A stretch of DNA of 64,000 nucleotides from CBDAQA01 sp965198865 (GTDB taxonomy: Bacteria > Planctomycetota > Phycisphaerae > Tepidisphaerales > Tepidisphaeraceae). The notes under the pieces were generated by a model. The model saw only the letters and a list, made by a program, of their open reading frames with translations. It was not told the origin of the DNA and ran no database searches. Where the stretch lies: NCBI GenBank assembly GCA_965198865.1, contig CBDAQA010000025.1, positions 186,001-250,000 on the forward strand, given 5' to 3'. Positions 7,385-16,424 of the stretch are shown here, piece after piece. How positions within the stretch are numbered: position 1 is the stretch's first letter; every line of letters begins with the position of its first letter. Both the position numbers and the translations under genes were made by a program.

Positions 7385-8530
7385 ATGGGACGCTACGACA
7401 AGGCGGAGAAGAAGAACTCCTTCGAGGGCAACGTGGCCCGCGAGGCCTCCAAGCCCAACGCCAGCGGCCGGGACCCCGCCCGCGACTCGGCGCTGGCGCG
7501 GGCCGTCCAGCAGATCGAGAAGCAGTTCGGCAAGGGAGCCGTCATGAAGCTCGACGGGGCCGCCCGCACCAACATCGACGGCATCCCCACCGGATCCCTG
7601 TCGCTCGACATCGCCCTGGGCGGGGTCGGCGTGCCCAAGGGGCGCGTGCTGGAGATCTTCGGGCCGGAGTCGTCCGGCAAGACCACGCTCACGCTGCACA
7701 TCATCGCCAACTGTCAGAAGACCGGCGGCGTCGCCGCGTTCATCGACGCCGAGCACGCCCTCGACCCCAGCTGGGCCAAGCGGCTCGGGGTCAAGCTGGA
7801 CGAGCTGATGGTCTCCCAGCCCGACACCGGCGAGCAGGCGCTGGAGATCTGCGAGATGCTCGTCCGCTCCAACGCCGTCGACGTGATCGTCATCGACTCC
7901 GTCGCCGCCCTCATCCCCCGGGCCGAGATCGAGGGCGAGATGGGCGACGCCCACGTCGGCCTGCAGGCCCGGCTCATGAGCCAGGCCCTCCGCAAGCTGA
8001 CCGGCGCCATCAACAAGTCCAAGTGTACGGTCATCTTCATCAACCAGATCCGCGAGAAGATCGGCGTGATGTTCGGCAACCCCGAGACCACCCCCGGTGG
8101 CCGGGCGCTCAAGTTCTACGCCAGCGTCCGCATCGACGTCCGCCGGATCAGCACCATCAAGGAGGCCGAGACCAGCATCGGCGCCCACACCCGCGCCCGC
8201 GTGGTCAAGAACAAGATGGCCCCCCCCTTCCGCGACGCCGAGTTCGACATCATGTTCGACCGGGGCATCAGCTACGAGGGCGACCTGGTCGACCTCGCGG
8301 TGACGGCAAACATCGTCGAGAAGAGTGGGGCGTGGTACAATTATAAGGCCACGCGCCTCGGTCAGGGTCGTGAGAACGCCAAGCAGTTCCTTCAGGACAA
8401 CAAGGACCTAGCCGAAGAAATCCGGCAGGCCGTGCTGGAGAGCAAGGGCCTGGTGGATGCCAAAGCGGCGGCCGACCTCCCCCTCGAACCTGAGGAGGAT
8501 GAGGTGGACGTCGAGATGGCGACCGCGTAA
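7385..8530 (+). CDS. recA: Recombinase RecA
   Basis: DNA strand-exchange ATPase of homologous recombination and the SOS co-protease. The 381-aa protein has Walker A GPESSGKTT (about 93-101), Walker B VIVIDSVAAL, loop L1 (EMGDAHVGLQARLMSQALR), L2 near NQIREKIGVMFGNPETTPGGRALKFYAS, and an acidic tail ending EPEEDEVDVEMATA. The N-terminus has about 25 extra residues before the usual start of homology. GGGAAGG precedes the ATG. It is transcribed from its own promoter at 7139 with a structured leader. Confidence 0.97.
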   Translation: MGRYDKAEKKNSFEGNVAREASKPNASGRDPARDSALARAVQQIEKQFGKGAVMKLDGAARTNIDGIPTGSLSLDIALGGVGVPKGRVLEIFGPESSGKTTLTLHIIANCQKTGGVAAFIDAEHALDPSWAKRLGVKLDELMVSQPDTGEQALEICEMLVRSNAVDVIVIDSVAALIPRAEIEGEMGDAHVGLQARLMSQALRKLTGAINKSKCTVIFINQIREKIGVMFGNPETTPGGRALKFYASVRIDVRRISTIKEAETSIGAHTRARVVKNKMAPPFRDAEFDIMFDRGISYEGDLVDLAVTANIVEKSGAWYNYKATRLGQGRENAKQFLQDNKDLAEEIRQAVLESKGLVDAKAAADLPLEPEEDEVDVEMATA

Positions 8531-8797
8531 CGCCACCCGGAGCCATCGCCAACCCCCGCGAGCCGTTCGCAAGGGACCCGCGTTGTGCCACCGCCCGGTG
8601 GCGCGCCGCGGCCCGGGCGAGCGGCTCGCGCCGTTGTACCCGTCCCACGGCAGGGAGAGAAACGCCATCCGACCGCCGGGCTAGCCGCTGTTGCGGGTCG
8701 CTCTTGCATTGGACGGTTCAACCCCGCCGGTCAACCACCGTCGACCCGCCCACGCCAAGGACAGGCCGGGCGGCTCGCCAACGGCCGGGGTCTGGGA

Positions 8798-10255
8798 ATG
8801 GCGCTTTGTCGTCTGGTCCGCATTTGTTCTGAGACGCACGCACGCCTCCGCCGGAGCCCCGGATGTACATCCGCGGCTCGTTGGATGGTCGTCCTGCTGC
8901 TGTTGATCGTGTCGACGGCTCGCGCCGACGAGCCCGTCGCCCCCGACGCCGCCGCCCTCGAGGCGCAGTTCAAGGCCGTCGCCCAGCGCGTCGCCCCCGC
9001 CGTCGTCGCCATCTCTGCCAGTTCGGAGGCCGACAGCGCCCCCGCCAGCTGCCGCACGGCCGAGCTGAACACCGACAAGCTCCAGGCGTTCCTCAGCCGC
9101 ACCACCCGCGTGGTCGGCACCGGGTTCGTCCTGACCGCCGACGGCTACGTCCTGACCAACGACCACGTCATCGACGACGCCGAGCAGCTGTGGGTCACGA
9201 TGGACGACCGCCGGGTCTACCCCGCCATCGTCGTCGGGTCCGACCCCCGCAGCGACCTGGCGGTCCTGAAGATCCCCGGCCACCACCTGCCGGTCGTCCA
9301 CCTCGGCGACGGCGCCAGGGCCAGCCGTGGCCAGTGGTCGCTCGCCGTCGGCAACCCGTTCGGCCTCAGCGGGGAGGGGGGCATGTGCGTCAGCGTCGGC
9401 GTCATCAGCGCCGTCCACCGCTCGCTCCCCAAGCTGACCGAGAAGGAGAACCGCCTCTACTGCGACCTCCTCCAGACCACCGCCCAGATCAACCCCGGCA
9501 ACAGCGGCGGTCCCCTGTTCGACCTGCGGGGCGACGTGATCGGCATCAACACCGCCGTCGTCCTGCCCCAGCACACCGCCACCGGCACGCTCAACGGCAT
9601 CGGCTTCGCCCTGCCGATCGACGACCACCTCCGCGCCACCGTCGCCCACCTCGAGCGCGGCGACGAGCTCCCCTACGGCTACCTCGGCGTCCTCGTCAGC
9701 GACCCCACCGACCGCCAGCGCCAGACCACCGGCCTGGCCGACGCGGCCGGCGTCTGCGTGGACGAGGTCCGCCGCGACTCCCCCGCCGCCAGCGTCCTCC
9801 GCGCCGGTGACATCCTGCTCGCGATCGGCAACGAGCCCGTGACCGACAGCGGCGACTTCGTCCGCCGGGTCGGCGCCACCCCGCCGGAGCGCCCCCTGCC
9901 CATCTCGCTGCTGCGCGACGGCCGGCCCCTCGCCACCACGGTCACGCTCCGCCGCCGGGTGATGCCGATCCCGTCGGTCACGCACCTCAACCAGCGCCTG
10001 CGCTGGGGCGGCATGCTGGTGATCCCCCTCCCGCCCGATGAGCCCGGCCCCGGCCTGAAGGTCGCCCACGTCGACGCCGCCAGCCCCTTCGCCCGCGCCG
10101 GCGTCCGCGACGGCACGATCCTCCGCACCGTCGCCGGCCGACCGGTGGCGACCATCGTCGACCTGCAGGACGCGATCAACGACGTGCCGCTCGACCAGTG
10201 CGCCCTCGGCACCGCCGAGCCATCGGTCGGCGCGACGGCCTCCGTTCGCGAGTGA
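8798..10255 (+). CDS. HtrA/DegP-like secreted serine protease with two PDZ domains
   Basis: Predicted envelope-quality-control serine protease. From the ATG at 8798 (485 aa) a basic N-terminus leads into the hydrophobic stretch MVVLLLLIVSTARADEP, a signal peptide cut near ARA-D. The trypsin-like domain has His in NDHVID (about 121), Asp in RSDLAVLKI (about 151) and Ser in NPGNSGGPL (about 232). Two PDZ regions follow (about 290-380 and 400-475), the second ending after VATIVDLQDAIND. An alternative ATG at 8885 would remove the signal n-region. The 8531-8797 gap contains a long GC-rich inverted repeat and no other gene. Confidence 0.85.
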   Translation: MALCRLVRICSETHARLRRSPGCTSAARWMVVLLLLIVSTARADEPVAPDAAALEAQFKAVAQRVAPAVVAISASSEADSAPASCRTAELNTDKLQAFLSRTTRVVGTGFVLTADGYVLTNDHVIDDAEQLWVTMDDRRVYPAIVVGSDPRSDLAVLKIPGHHLPVVHLGDGARASRGQWSLAVGNPFGLSGEGGMCVSVGVISAVHRSLPKLTEKENRLYCDLLQTTAQINPGNSGGPLFDLRGDVIGINTAVVLPQHTATGTLNGIGFALPIDDHLRATVAHLERGDELPYGYLGVLVSDPTDRQRQTTGLADAAGVCVDEVRRDSPAASVLRAGDILLAIGNEPVTDSGDFVRRVGATPPERPLPISLLRDGRPLATTVTLRRRVMPIPSVTHLNQRLRWGGMLVIPLPPDEPGPGLKVAHVDAASPFARAGVRDGTILRTVAGRPVATIVDLQDAINDVPLDQCALGTAEPSVGATASVRE

Positions 10256-10285
10256 ACATCGGCGATGGGATCGTTAGCGCTCCGT

Positions 10286-10324
10286 CAGAGCCCAGCGGCT
10301 CCGCCGCGGGTCCGCCGGGCTCTG
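10286..10324. repeat. Intergenic inverted repeat, family F
   Basis: CAGAGCCCAGCGGCTCCGCC ... GGCGGGTCCGCCGGGCTCTG-type hairpin; the outer CAGAGCCC and GGGCTCTG arms pair perfectly. Confidence 0.7.
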
Positions 10325-10427
10325 ATAGGGATACGTGCCCGACGCGCTCCGCCAGGGATTCGCACGAGCGGTGCAGGCGACACTCATTGACCGCGCCGGA
10401 CGGTCATCCGTATGTTGGACGGCGAAG

Positions 10428-11180
10428 ATGGCAAACGTACTGCTGCTGACTGCCACCGTGAGCCCCCCGAGCGGGGTGCCTCAGCTGAAGCGTGTCGACC
10501 CCCAGCAGCGGTTGGCCGACTACTGCCTGGCGCTGTCGTTCTACTGCCGGATCTCGCCGACGGTGGTGGACCGGATCGTCTTCATCGAGAACTCCGAGTA
10601 CGACCTGACGCCCCTGCGGGCCGTCGCCGCCCGGGCGGGGGCCGGCGACCGGGTTGAGTTCGTCAGCTTCAACGGGCTCGACCACCCGGCGGGGTACGGC
10701 CGGGGGTACGGCGAGTTCAAGCTGCTCGACTACGCCATGGACCACTCGCGCTTCCTGGCCGAGTGCGCCCCCGACGACCACCTCTGGAAGGCGACCGGCC
10801 GGTACCGCGTGGTCAACCTCAAGACGATGATCCGCACCGCCCCGGCCACCTACGACCTGTACTGCGACGCGCGCGACAAGCCCATCCCCTGGACCGACCT
10901 CCGCCTGCTGTCCTACACGCCCGGCGGGTACCGCAGGTATCTCCAGGGGTTGTACCACCAGTTCCGCGAGGACCAGATCTACATGGCCCCCGAGCGGTAC
11001 CTGCGCCCGAAGGTGGCCGAGTGGGACGCCGCCGACCCCGCCGGCGTGGTGAGCCGCTTCCGCCGCGAGCCCTACGTCGCCGGCGTCCGCGGGCTGGACG
11101 AGCAGAGCTACCGCAACGGGAAGAACCTGCTGAGGTATCTCGTCCGCGCCGCCGGGCGGGCGCTGAACCGGCCGCTGTGA
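10428..11180 (+). CDS. Uncharacterised protein, possibly glycosyltransferase-related
   Basis: A 250-aa soluble protein beginning MANVLLLTATVSPP, read from the ATG at 10428. It has a Rossmann-like start and the segment LWKATGRYRVVNLKTMI, which recalls the K-x-x-GRY motif of some polysaccharide biosynthesis proteins; I cannot place it in a family securely. No signal peptide or membrane segment is seen. It stands alone between family F and family G repeats. A longer reading from 10335 lacks support. Function unknown. Confidence 0.7.
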   Translation: MANVLLLTATVSPPSGVPQLKRVDPQQRLADYCLALSFYCRISPTVVDRIVFIENSEYDLTPLRAVAARAGAGDRVEFVSFNGLDHPAGYGRGYGEFKLLDYAMDHSRFLAECAPDDHLWKATGRYRVVNLKTMIRTAPATYDLYCDARDKPIPWTDLRLLSYTPGGYRRYLQGLYHQFREDQIYMAPERYLRPKVAEWDAADPAGVVSRFRREPYVAGVRGLDEQSYRNGKNLLRYLVRAAGRALNRPL

Positions 11181-11187
11181 ATCGCAA

Positions 11188-11312
11188 CGGCCCAACAGAG
11201 CCGGACCGCGTCGGTCCGTGCGACCGAAGGTCGCGTCTCGCGCGGTGGACGCGGGCTGTCAGATCCATCCTCCATGCGCGAGAGGCGAGCTCCGCCCGGA
11301 CCGGCACGGTCC
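11188..11312. repeat. Intergenic inverted repeat, family G (AGAGCCGGGCCGTGTCGGCCC type)
   Basis: CAGAGCCGGACCGCGTCGGTCC on the left and GGACCGGCACGGTCCGCC on the right, with internal CTCGCGCG and GCGCGAGAGGCG arms. Related to 23823-23955, 39266-39378 and 50950-51098. Confidence 0.6.
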
Positions 11313-11378
11313 GCCCCCGTCCTTGAATGCCACCTCCGGACCCGAAATAATCGCCGGACCCTTTTCGAGCCGGTGGTT

Positions 11379-14300
11379 ATGACCTCACAGCAGATCCGTC
11401 AGCAGTTCATCGACTTCTTCGTCCAGCGGCACGGCCACACGTTCGTGCCCAGCTCGCCGGTCGTCCCGCACGACGACCCCACCCTGCTGTTCACCAACGC
11501 GGGGATGAACCAGTACAAGCCGATCTTCTTGGGGCAGGAGGTCCGCGAGTACAAGCGGGCGGCCAACACGCAGAAGTGCATCCGCGCTGGCGGGAAGCAC
11601 AACGACCTCGACGACGTCGGCCGCAGCCGCCGGCACCACACGTTCTTCGAGATGCTCGGCAACTGGTCGTTCGGCGACTACTTCAAGGCCGGCGCGATCG
11701 AGATGGCCTGGGAACTCCTCACCCAGGTGTGGAAGCTCGACCCCACCCGCCTGCACGTCACCTGCTTCGAGGGCTCCCCCGGCGTCCCCCGCGACACCGA
11801 GGCGGCCGACCTGTGGAAGCGGATCGCCGGCCTGAGCGACGACCACATCCACTACTTCGGCAAGGACAACTTCTGGGAGATGGGCGACACCGGCCCCTGC
11901 GGCCCTTGCACCGAGATCTACATCGACCGCACCCCCGACAAGACCGGCGGCCCGCAGGTCAACGGCGACGACCCGCGCGTGATGGAGATCTGGAACCTGG
12001 TCTTCATCCAGTACAACCGCGACGCCAACGGCAAGCTGACCGAGCTGCCCGCCCAACACGTCGACACCGGCATGGGCCTGGAGCGCATCTGCCAGGTCAT
12101 CCAGGGCAAGGACGACAACTTCGGCACCGACCTGTGGACGCCGATCTTCGACAAGATCACAGCACTCAGTGGCAAAACGTACGGCGGGAAGTTCCCGCCG
12201 ACCAACAGCGTCGACCCCGCCGCCGAGGCGGCCGACGAACAGCTGCGGCACGACATCGCATACCGAATCATCGCGGATCACGCTCGTTGCCTGAGCTTTG
12301 CGTTAACCGACGGCGCGACATTCAGCAACGAAGGGCGCGGCTCCGTCCTTCGTCGTATTCTGCGACGTGCAGCTCTGTTTGGCCGCCTGCATCTAGGTCT
12401 GCAACAGCCCTTTTTGTATGACCTTGTTGCAACGATCGCTAGTGCCATGGGGGGAGCATTCCCAGAGCTTCGCACTCGACCTGAAATCGTATCAGAGCTA
12501 ATTCGCGACGAAGAGTTGAGCTTCGGGCGAACAATCGAACGCGGGCTCTTGATCTTCGCCGACGCGATGACCGAAGCGATCGCGTTTGAGTTCATTTCGC
12601 TCAAGGGCTTTGCTTCGTTCAGCCGTGTACGGAACTCAACAATTGTCCGGAGTGGGAGTGAGTTAACACAGCTCATACATGCTGACGAGACGTTCGTCCG
12701 CTTCAACGCAAAATCTGAGGACGGCGAGAAGGTGACCGTCTCGCGAATGATCGGAGAGTTGAGAAGCGCTGGGCGATCACTCGGGACTATAACGGGAAGC
12801 GCCGCGTTTGATCTGCAAACGACTTCTGGCTTCCCCATTGATTTGACGGAGGCTCTCGCTAAAGAGCAGGGTCTCAAGGTTGACATCGAAAAGTATGAGC
12901 TCTTGATGAAGAAGCATCAGGAGATATCCCGTGCTGGAGGAAGAGCCGACGCGGGAGCCAAAAAGCTGACCGAGCTGCCGCCGGCGGCGCTGGCGCAGCT
13001 CACTGGGGCCGGCGTGAAGCTGACGGTCGACTCGGCCAAATACGGCCGCGAGCCGATCGCGGCGCAGGTGCTGGCCATCTGGAACGGCGACGACCTCGGC
13101 CTGTCGCCGGCGTCGGCGACGGAGGACGAGCCGTTGGCGATCATCCTCGACCGGACGAACTTCTACGCCGAGATGGGCGGGCAGGTGGGCGACGTCGGCA
13201 CGCTGACGGCCCCGACGAGCCTGGACATCGGCAAGCTCGGCGACGCCACACGCAGCGTGTTCGACGTGGAAGCCACTAAGGCGGTTGGCGGATACGTGCT
13301 GCACGTCGGCCGGCTCCGCAGCGGCGCGATCAAGGTCGGCGAGACCGTCACCGCCACCGTGGGCGAGCCCCGTGGCGGCACCGAGAAGAACCACACCACC
13401 ACGCACCTGGCCAACTGGGCCCTGCGCGAGGTGTTGGGCGACGGCGTCCAGCAGAAGGGGTCGCTGGTCGACCCGGACAAGCTGCGGTTCGACTTCTCGC
13501 ATGGCAAGTCGCTCACCGACGAAGAACTGGAACGGGTCGAGACGCTGGTGGGACATAGCATCGAGAAGAAGATGCCCGTCTACGCCGAGGAGGCGGCCAA
13601 AGAGCTCGCGCTGAAGATCAACGGCCTGCGGGCCGTGTTCGGCGAGAAGTACCCGCCGAAGGTGCGCGTCGTCTCCGTCGGCGTGCCCGTGGCCGACCTG
13701 CTGGCCGACCCGACCAACGGCAAGTGGCGGCAATACTCCGTCGAGTTCTGCGGCGGCACCCACCTGACCCACAGCGGCGAGGCCGCGGGCTTCGCCATCA
13801 CGGCCGAGGAGTCGGTCAGCAAGGGCATCCGCCGACTCGTCGCCGTCACCGGCGTGGCCGCTTCAGCCGCCATGTCTGCCGCGGTCGAAGTGGACGAGAC
13901 CGTCGTCAAGGCCAAGTTGGTCACCGACGATCAGCTGCAACCGTTCATCGCCGCGTTGAACACCGCCGTCACCAGCGGGCTGTTGCCTTTGCGGGCGAAG
14001 CGCCGCGCCCAGGCCGCTGTGCTCGACCTGCAGGCTCGGCAGAAGCTGGCCGAGAAGGCGGCGAAGAAGGGCGGCGGCACCGACGCCGTCGCCGCGGCGG
14101 CGGCGCTGTTGGCGGGGGCCCCGTCCCTCGGCGGTGGCAAGCTGGTCATCGGCGAGATCGCCGGGGCGACCGACGATGGCCTCCGCTCGGCGTTCGACTC
14201 GATCCGGGCGAAGTCGCCGAGCTACGCCGTGATGCTGGCCGCGGCGACCGACGGCAAGGTGACGTTCGTCGCGGCCGTCAGCGATGACCTGATCGCCCAG

Positions 14301-14462
14301 GGCCTCAAGGCCGGCGACTGGATCCGCGAGACGGCCAAGGTCGCCGGCGGCGGCGGCGGCGGCCGGCCCAATATGGCCCAGGCCGGCGGTAAGGACCCGA
14401 CGAAGATCGGCGAGGCACTGGACAAGGCACGGGCGTTCGCGATGACCGCCGTGCCGGGATGA
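11379..14462 (+). CDS. alaS: Alanyl-tRNA synthetase
   Basis: Charges tRNA-Ala with alanine. The ATG at 11379 starts MTSQQIRQQFIDFFVQRHGHTFVPSSPVVP, the canonical AlaRS opening. Class II motifs, NEGRGSVLRRILRRA (about 317), the editing-domain zinc motifs HTTTHLANW (about 671) and CGGTHL (about 790), and a C-terminal DHHA1 domain are present. At 1027 aa it is about 150 residues longer than E. coli AlaRS; about 70 of these lie between LIFADAMTEA and ITGSAAFDLQTTSGFPID (residues about 398-468). The stretch 12250-12960 is clearly lower in GC than the flanks although the reading frame is intact, suggesting intragenic recombination. Confidence 0.96.
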   Translation: MTSQQIRQQFIDFFVQRHGHTFVPSSPVVPHDDPTLLFTNAGMNQYKPIFLGQEVREYKRAANTQKCIRAGGKHNDLDDVGRSRRHHTFFEMLGNWSFGDYFKAGAIEMAWELLTQVWKLDPTRLHVTCFEGSPGVPRDTEAADLWKRIAGLSDDHIHYFGKDNFWEMGDTGPCGPCTEIYIDRTPDKTGGPQVNGDDPRVMEIWNLVFIQYNRDANGKLTELPAQHVDTGMGLERICQVIQGKDDNFGTDLWTPIFDKITALSGKTYGGKFPPTNSVDPAAEAADEQLRHDIAYRIIADHARCLSFALTDGATFSNEGRGSVLRRILRRAALFGRLHLGLQQPFLYDLVATIASAMGGAFPELRTRPEIVSELIRDEELSFGRTIERGLLIFADAMTEAIAFEFISLKGFASFSRVRNSTIVRSGSELTQLIHADETFVRFNAKSEDGEKVTVSRMIGELRSAGRSLGTITGSAAFDLQTTSGFPIDLTEALAKEQGLKVDIEKYELLMKKHQEISRAGGRADAGAKKLTELPPAALAQLTGAGVKLTVDSAKYGREPIAAQVLAIWNGDDLGLSPASATEDEPLAIILDRTNFYAEMGGQVGDVGTLTAPTSLDIGKLGDATRSVFDVEATKAVGGYVLHVGRLRSGAIKVGETVTATVGEPRGGTEKNHTTTHLANWALREVLGDGVQQKGSLVDPDKLRFDFSHGKSLTDEELERVETLVGHSIEKKMPVYAEEAAKELALKINGLRAVFGEKYPPKVRVVSVGVPVADLLADPTNGKWRQYSVEFCGGTHLTHSGEAAGFAITAEESVSKGIRRLVAVTGVAASAAMSAAVEVDETVVKAKLVTDDQLQPFIAALNTAVTSGLLPLRAKRRAQAAVLDLQARQKLAEKAAKKGGGTDAVAAAAALLAGAPSLGGGKLVIGEIAGATDDGLRSAFDSIRAKSPSYAVMLAAATDGKVTFVAAVSDDLIAQGLKAGDWIRETAKVAGGGGGGRPNMAQAGGKDPTKIGEALDKARAFAMTAVPG

Positions 14463-14793
14463 CGTCGGCGGTGCGGGGCGCGCGGTAGCGGCCACGACCG
14501 GCACTTCGTGCTTGCGATGATATCGTGGATGAGGTCGGTGGGACGCCGCTGGGGTCAGTCCCACGGGCCGTCCCACGCTGAACTGCACATCAGACAACGA
14601 CTTGCACGCACAATGGCGTGCGTGGGACGGGTGGCCAACCGTCCCATTTCGTCCCGTTTCGTCCCACAAAACATCGGCGGTGTTGGGGGGGCCGGGCCGG
14701 CTCGGCACGATTCTGTGGCGTCAGGTTTGTCCGTCCTGCCGCCTTGGCCGATAGGATGATTGCTGACGCCGCGCCTCCATCGGATCGACCCGC
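14463..14793. other. Intergenic region with repeated GTCCCA motifs
   Basis: 331 bp without a credible gene. Between about 14535 and 14670 the 7-mer GTCCCAC or its complement GTGGGAC occurs repeatedly (GTGGGACGCC, CAGTCCCACG, CGTCCCACGC, GTGGGACGGG, CGTCCCACAA). Some copies can pair. It may be a regulatory array or a decayed repeat. Confidence 0.4.
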
Positions 14794-15621
14794 ATGCTCG
14801 GACAGACGTTCGCCCTTGACGACCTCCTCGAAGTCTCCGTGCTGGCGGGGCTCGAGGGGCTGCTGTCGATCGACAACGCGGTCGTCCTGGGGCTGCTGGC
14901 GCGGCGCGTGCCGGAGCGGCTGCGGAACCGGGCGCTGACGTACGGCCTGGTCGGGTCGGTCGCGCTGCGCCTGGCGGCCGTGGCGGCGGCGGCGTGGCTG
15001 CTGCGGTTCGGCGTCGTCAAGCTGCTGGGCGGCGGGTACCTGCTCTACGTGGCCGGGCGACACCTGTTCCGCCGGCACGCCAAGGCCTGCCCGCCGGTGC
15101 ATCAGCCGCACGAGAACGCGGCGGCGGCCGAGGCGCGGTCGTTCTGGCTGACCGTGGGCTCGATCGAGCTGACCGACGCCGCGTTCGCGGTTGACTCGGT
15201 GCTGGCCGGCATCGCCCTGGTCGGGCCTGCCCCGTCGGCCCACATCCACCCGAAGCTGTGGGTCGTGGTGATCGGCGGGACGATCGGCGTCATCCTGATG
15301 CGCTTCGCGGCGGCCGGGTTCTCCAAGCTGATCTCACGCTTCCCGCGGTTCGAGCTGGCCGCCCACCTGATGGTGCTGGTCGTCGCGTTGAAGCTGCTGG
15401 CCGACTACGCGCTGGAGTTGGGCCACGTCGAGGCCCACTTCGAGAGCCCGCGCTCGCCGGGCTTCTGGATCTTCTGGGCGGCGATGGCGGCGTCGGCGTC
15501 GGTGGGGTTCATCCGGCAGCACGTTGTCCCCCCCTCGGAGCCCGGCGGCTCCGCCGCGGGTCCCGCCGACGCGCCGGCTGGCATCGCAAATGGAACCCGC
15601 GGCGAAGCCGCTGGGCTCTGA
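14794..15621 (+). CDS. TerC/Alx-family integral membrane protein
   Basis: Members of the TerC family are polytopic inner-membrane proteins linked to metal (manganese, calcium) efflux and tellurite resistance. The 275-aa protein has about seven hydrophobic helices and the family acidic motifs in membrane segments, GLLSIDNAVVLGLLARRVP near the start and SIELTDAAFAVDSVLAG in the middle. The last 30 residues (SEPGGSAAGPADAPAGIANG...) are not TerC-like: they are translated from a family F palindrome at 15537-15621. trpF follows closely. Confidence 0.88.
   Translation: MLGQTFALDDLLEVSVLAGLEGLLSIDNAVVLGLLARRVPERLRNRALTYGLVGSVALRLAAVAAAAWLLRFGVVKLLGGGYLLYVAGRHLFRRHAKACPPVHQPHENAAAAEARSFWLTVGSIELTDAAFAVDSVLAGIALVGPAPSAHIHPKLWVVVIGGTIGVILMRFAAAGFSKLISRFPRFELAAHLMVLVVALKLLADYALELGHVEAHFESPRSPGFWIFWAAMAASASVGFIRQHVVPPSEPGGSAAGPADAPAGIANGTRGEAAGL
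15537..15621. repeat. Inverted repeat family F overlapping the TerC 3' end
   Basis: Left arm GGAGCCCGGCGGCTCCGCCG and right arm GGAACCCGCGGCGAAGCCGC-TGGGCTC pair imperfectly. The whole element is translated as the C-terminus of the TerC-family protein. Confidence 0.75.
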
Positions 15622-15634
15622 TCGTCGTCGTGCT

Positions 15635-15640
15635 TACCAT
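15635..15640 (+). promoter_or_regulatory. Possible -10 element of trpF (leaderless-type)
   Basis: TACCAT ends 9 nt before the trpF ATG and no Shine-Dalgarno lies between them. Compare 25564, 41244, 42860, 46047 and 61436. Confidence 0.35.
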
Positions 15641-15649
15641 CGGGCTGGC

Positions 15650-16306
15650 ATGCGACGCACCCGAATCAAGTTCTGCGGCGTCACCCGCCCCGCCGACGCC
15701 GTCGCCGCCGCAGAGGCGGGCGCGGATGCCATCGGTCTGATCTTCTACCCACGCTCAGACCGCGCCGTGTCGATCGACCCTGCCCGGGAGATCGTGGCCG
15801 CCCTGCCGCCGTTCGTGACGCCGGTCGGGTTGTTCGTGAACGCCCCGGCGTCCGAGGTGATCGACGTCGCAGGGCGGCTGGGCCTTCGCACGGTGCAGTT
15901 GCACGGCGACGAGTCGCCGGAGGTGGTCGCGTCGCTGCCGGGGTTGCGGGTCATCAAGGCGGTCAGGGCCGACCGGGCCGGGCTGTCGTCGGCGCTGGCC
16001 CGCTGGCGCGGCGTGCCGTTGGCGGGACTGCTCCTGGAGACGGCGCACGGCACGGAGCCGGGCGGCACCGGCATCGCCAACGACTGGACGGCTCTTCGTG
16101 CGGCACGCGAGTCGGGGCTGTTCGAGGGACTGCCGCCCTTGATCGCCGCGGGGGGACTAACGGTCGAGTCGGTCGGCGAGGTCGTGCGGCAACTCAGGCC
16201 CTTCGCGGTGGACGTCAGCACCGGGATCGAGCGGGTTCGCGGGTTCAAGTCGCCGGGAAAGATGGACGCGTTCGCTGACGCGGTGCGAGAAGCGGATCGA
16301 GAATAG
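15650..16306 (+). CDS. trpF: Phosphoribosylanthranilate isomerase
   Basis: Converts N-(5-phosphoribosyl)anthranilate to the ribulose form in tryptophan synthesis. The 218-aa TIM barrel begins RRTRIKFCGVTRPADA (catalytic Cys in KFCG) and has GADAIGLIFYPRSDR, VQLHGDES, LLETAHGTEPGGTG (catalytic Asp replaced in this loop by a His-Gly context, DxxxxG style) and the phosphate-binding end VDVSTGIERVRGFKSPGKM. No other trp gene is adjacent, so it is dispersed. Confidence 0.92.
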   Translation: MRRTRIKFCGVTRPADAVAAAEAGADAIGLIFYPRSDRAVSIDPAREIVAALPPFVTPVGLFVNAPASEVIDVAGRLGLRTVQLHGDESPEVVASLPGLRVIKAVRADRAGLSSALARWRGVPLAGLLLETAHGTEPGGTGIANDWTALRAARESGLFEGLPPLIAAGGLTVESVGEVVRQLRPFAVDVSTGIERVRGFKSPGKMDAFADAVREADRE

Positions 16307-16308
16307 CT

Positions 16309-16330
16309 CCTGCTCGCCAAGGCGAGCAGG
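16309..16330 (+). terminator. Hairpin after trpF
   Basis: CCTGCTCGCC and GGCGAGCAGG form a perfect 10-bp stem with an AA loop directly after the trpF stop. No strong U tract follows. Confidence 0.5.
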
Positions 16331-16360
16331 CCGGGCGGACGGTCGTGTTTGCCGCCTACG

Positions 16361-16398
16361 AACAAACACGGGAGGCTCTCCGAAGAAAGCCTCCCGTG
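16361..16398 (-). terminator. Terminator of the RRM gene
   Basis: CACGGGAGGCT and AGCCTCCCGTG form an 11-bp stem. Read on the minus strand it is followed by TTTGTT, placing it just downstream of the RRM gene. Confidence 0.65.
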
Positions 16399-16424
16399 GA
16401 TCAGGTTAGATAGAGATCGGGTGA

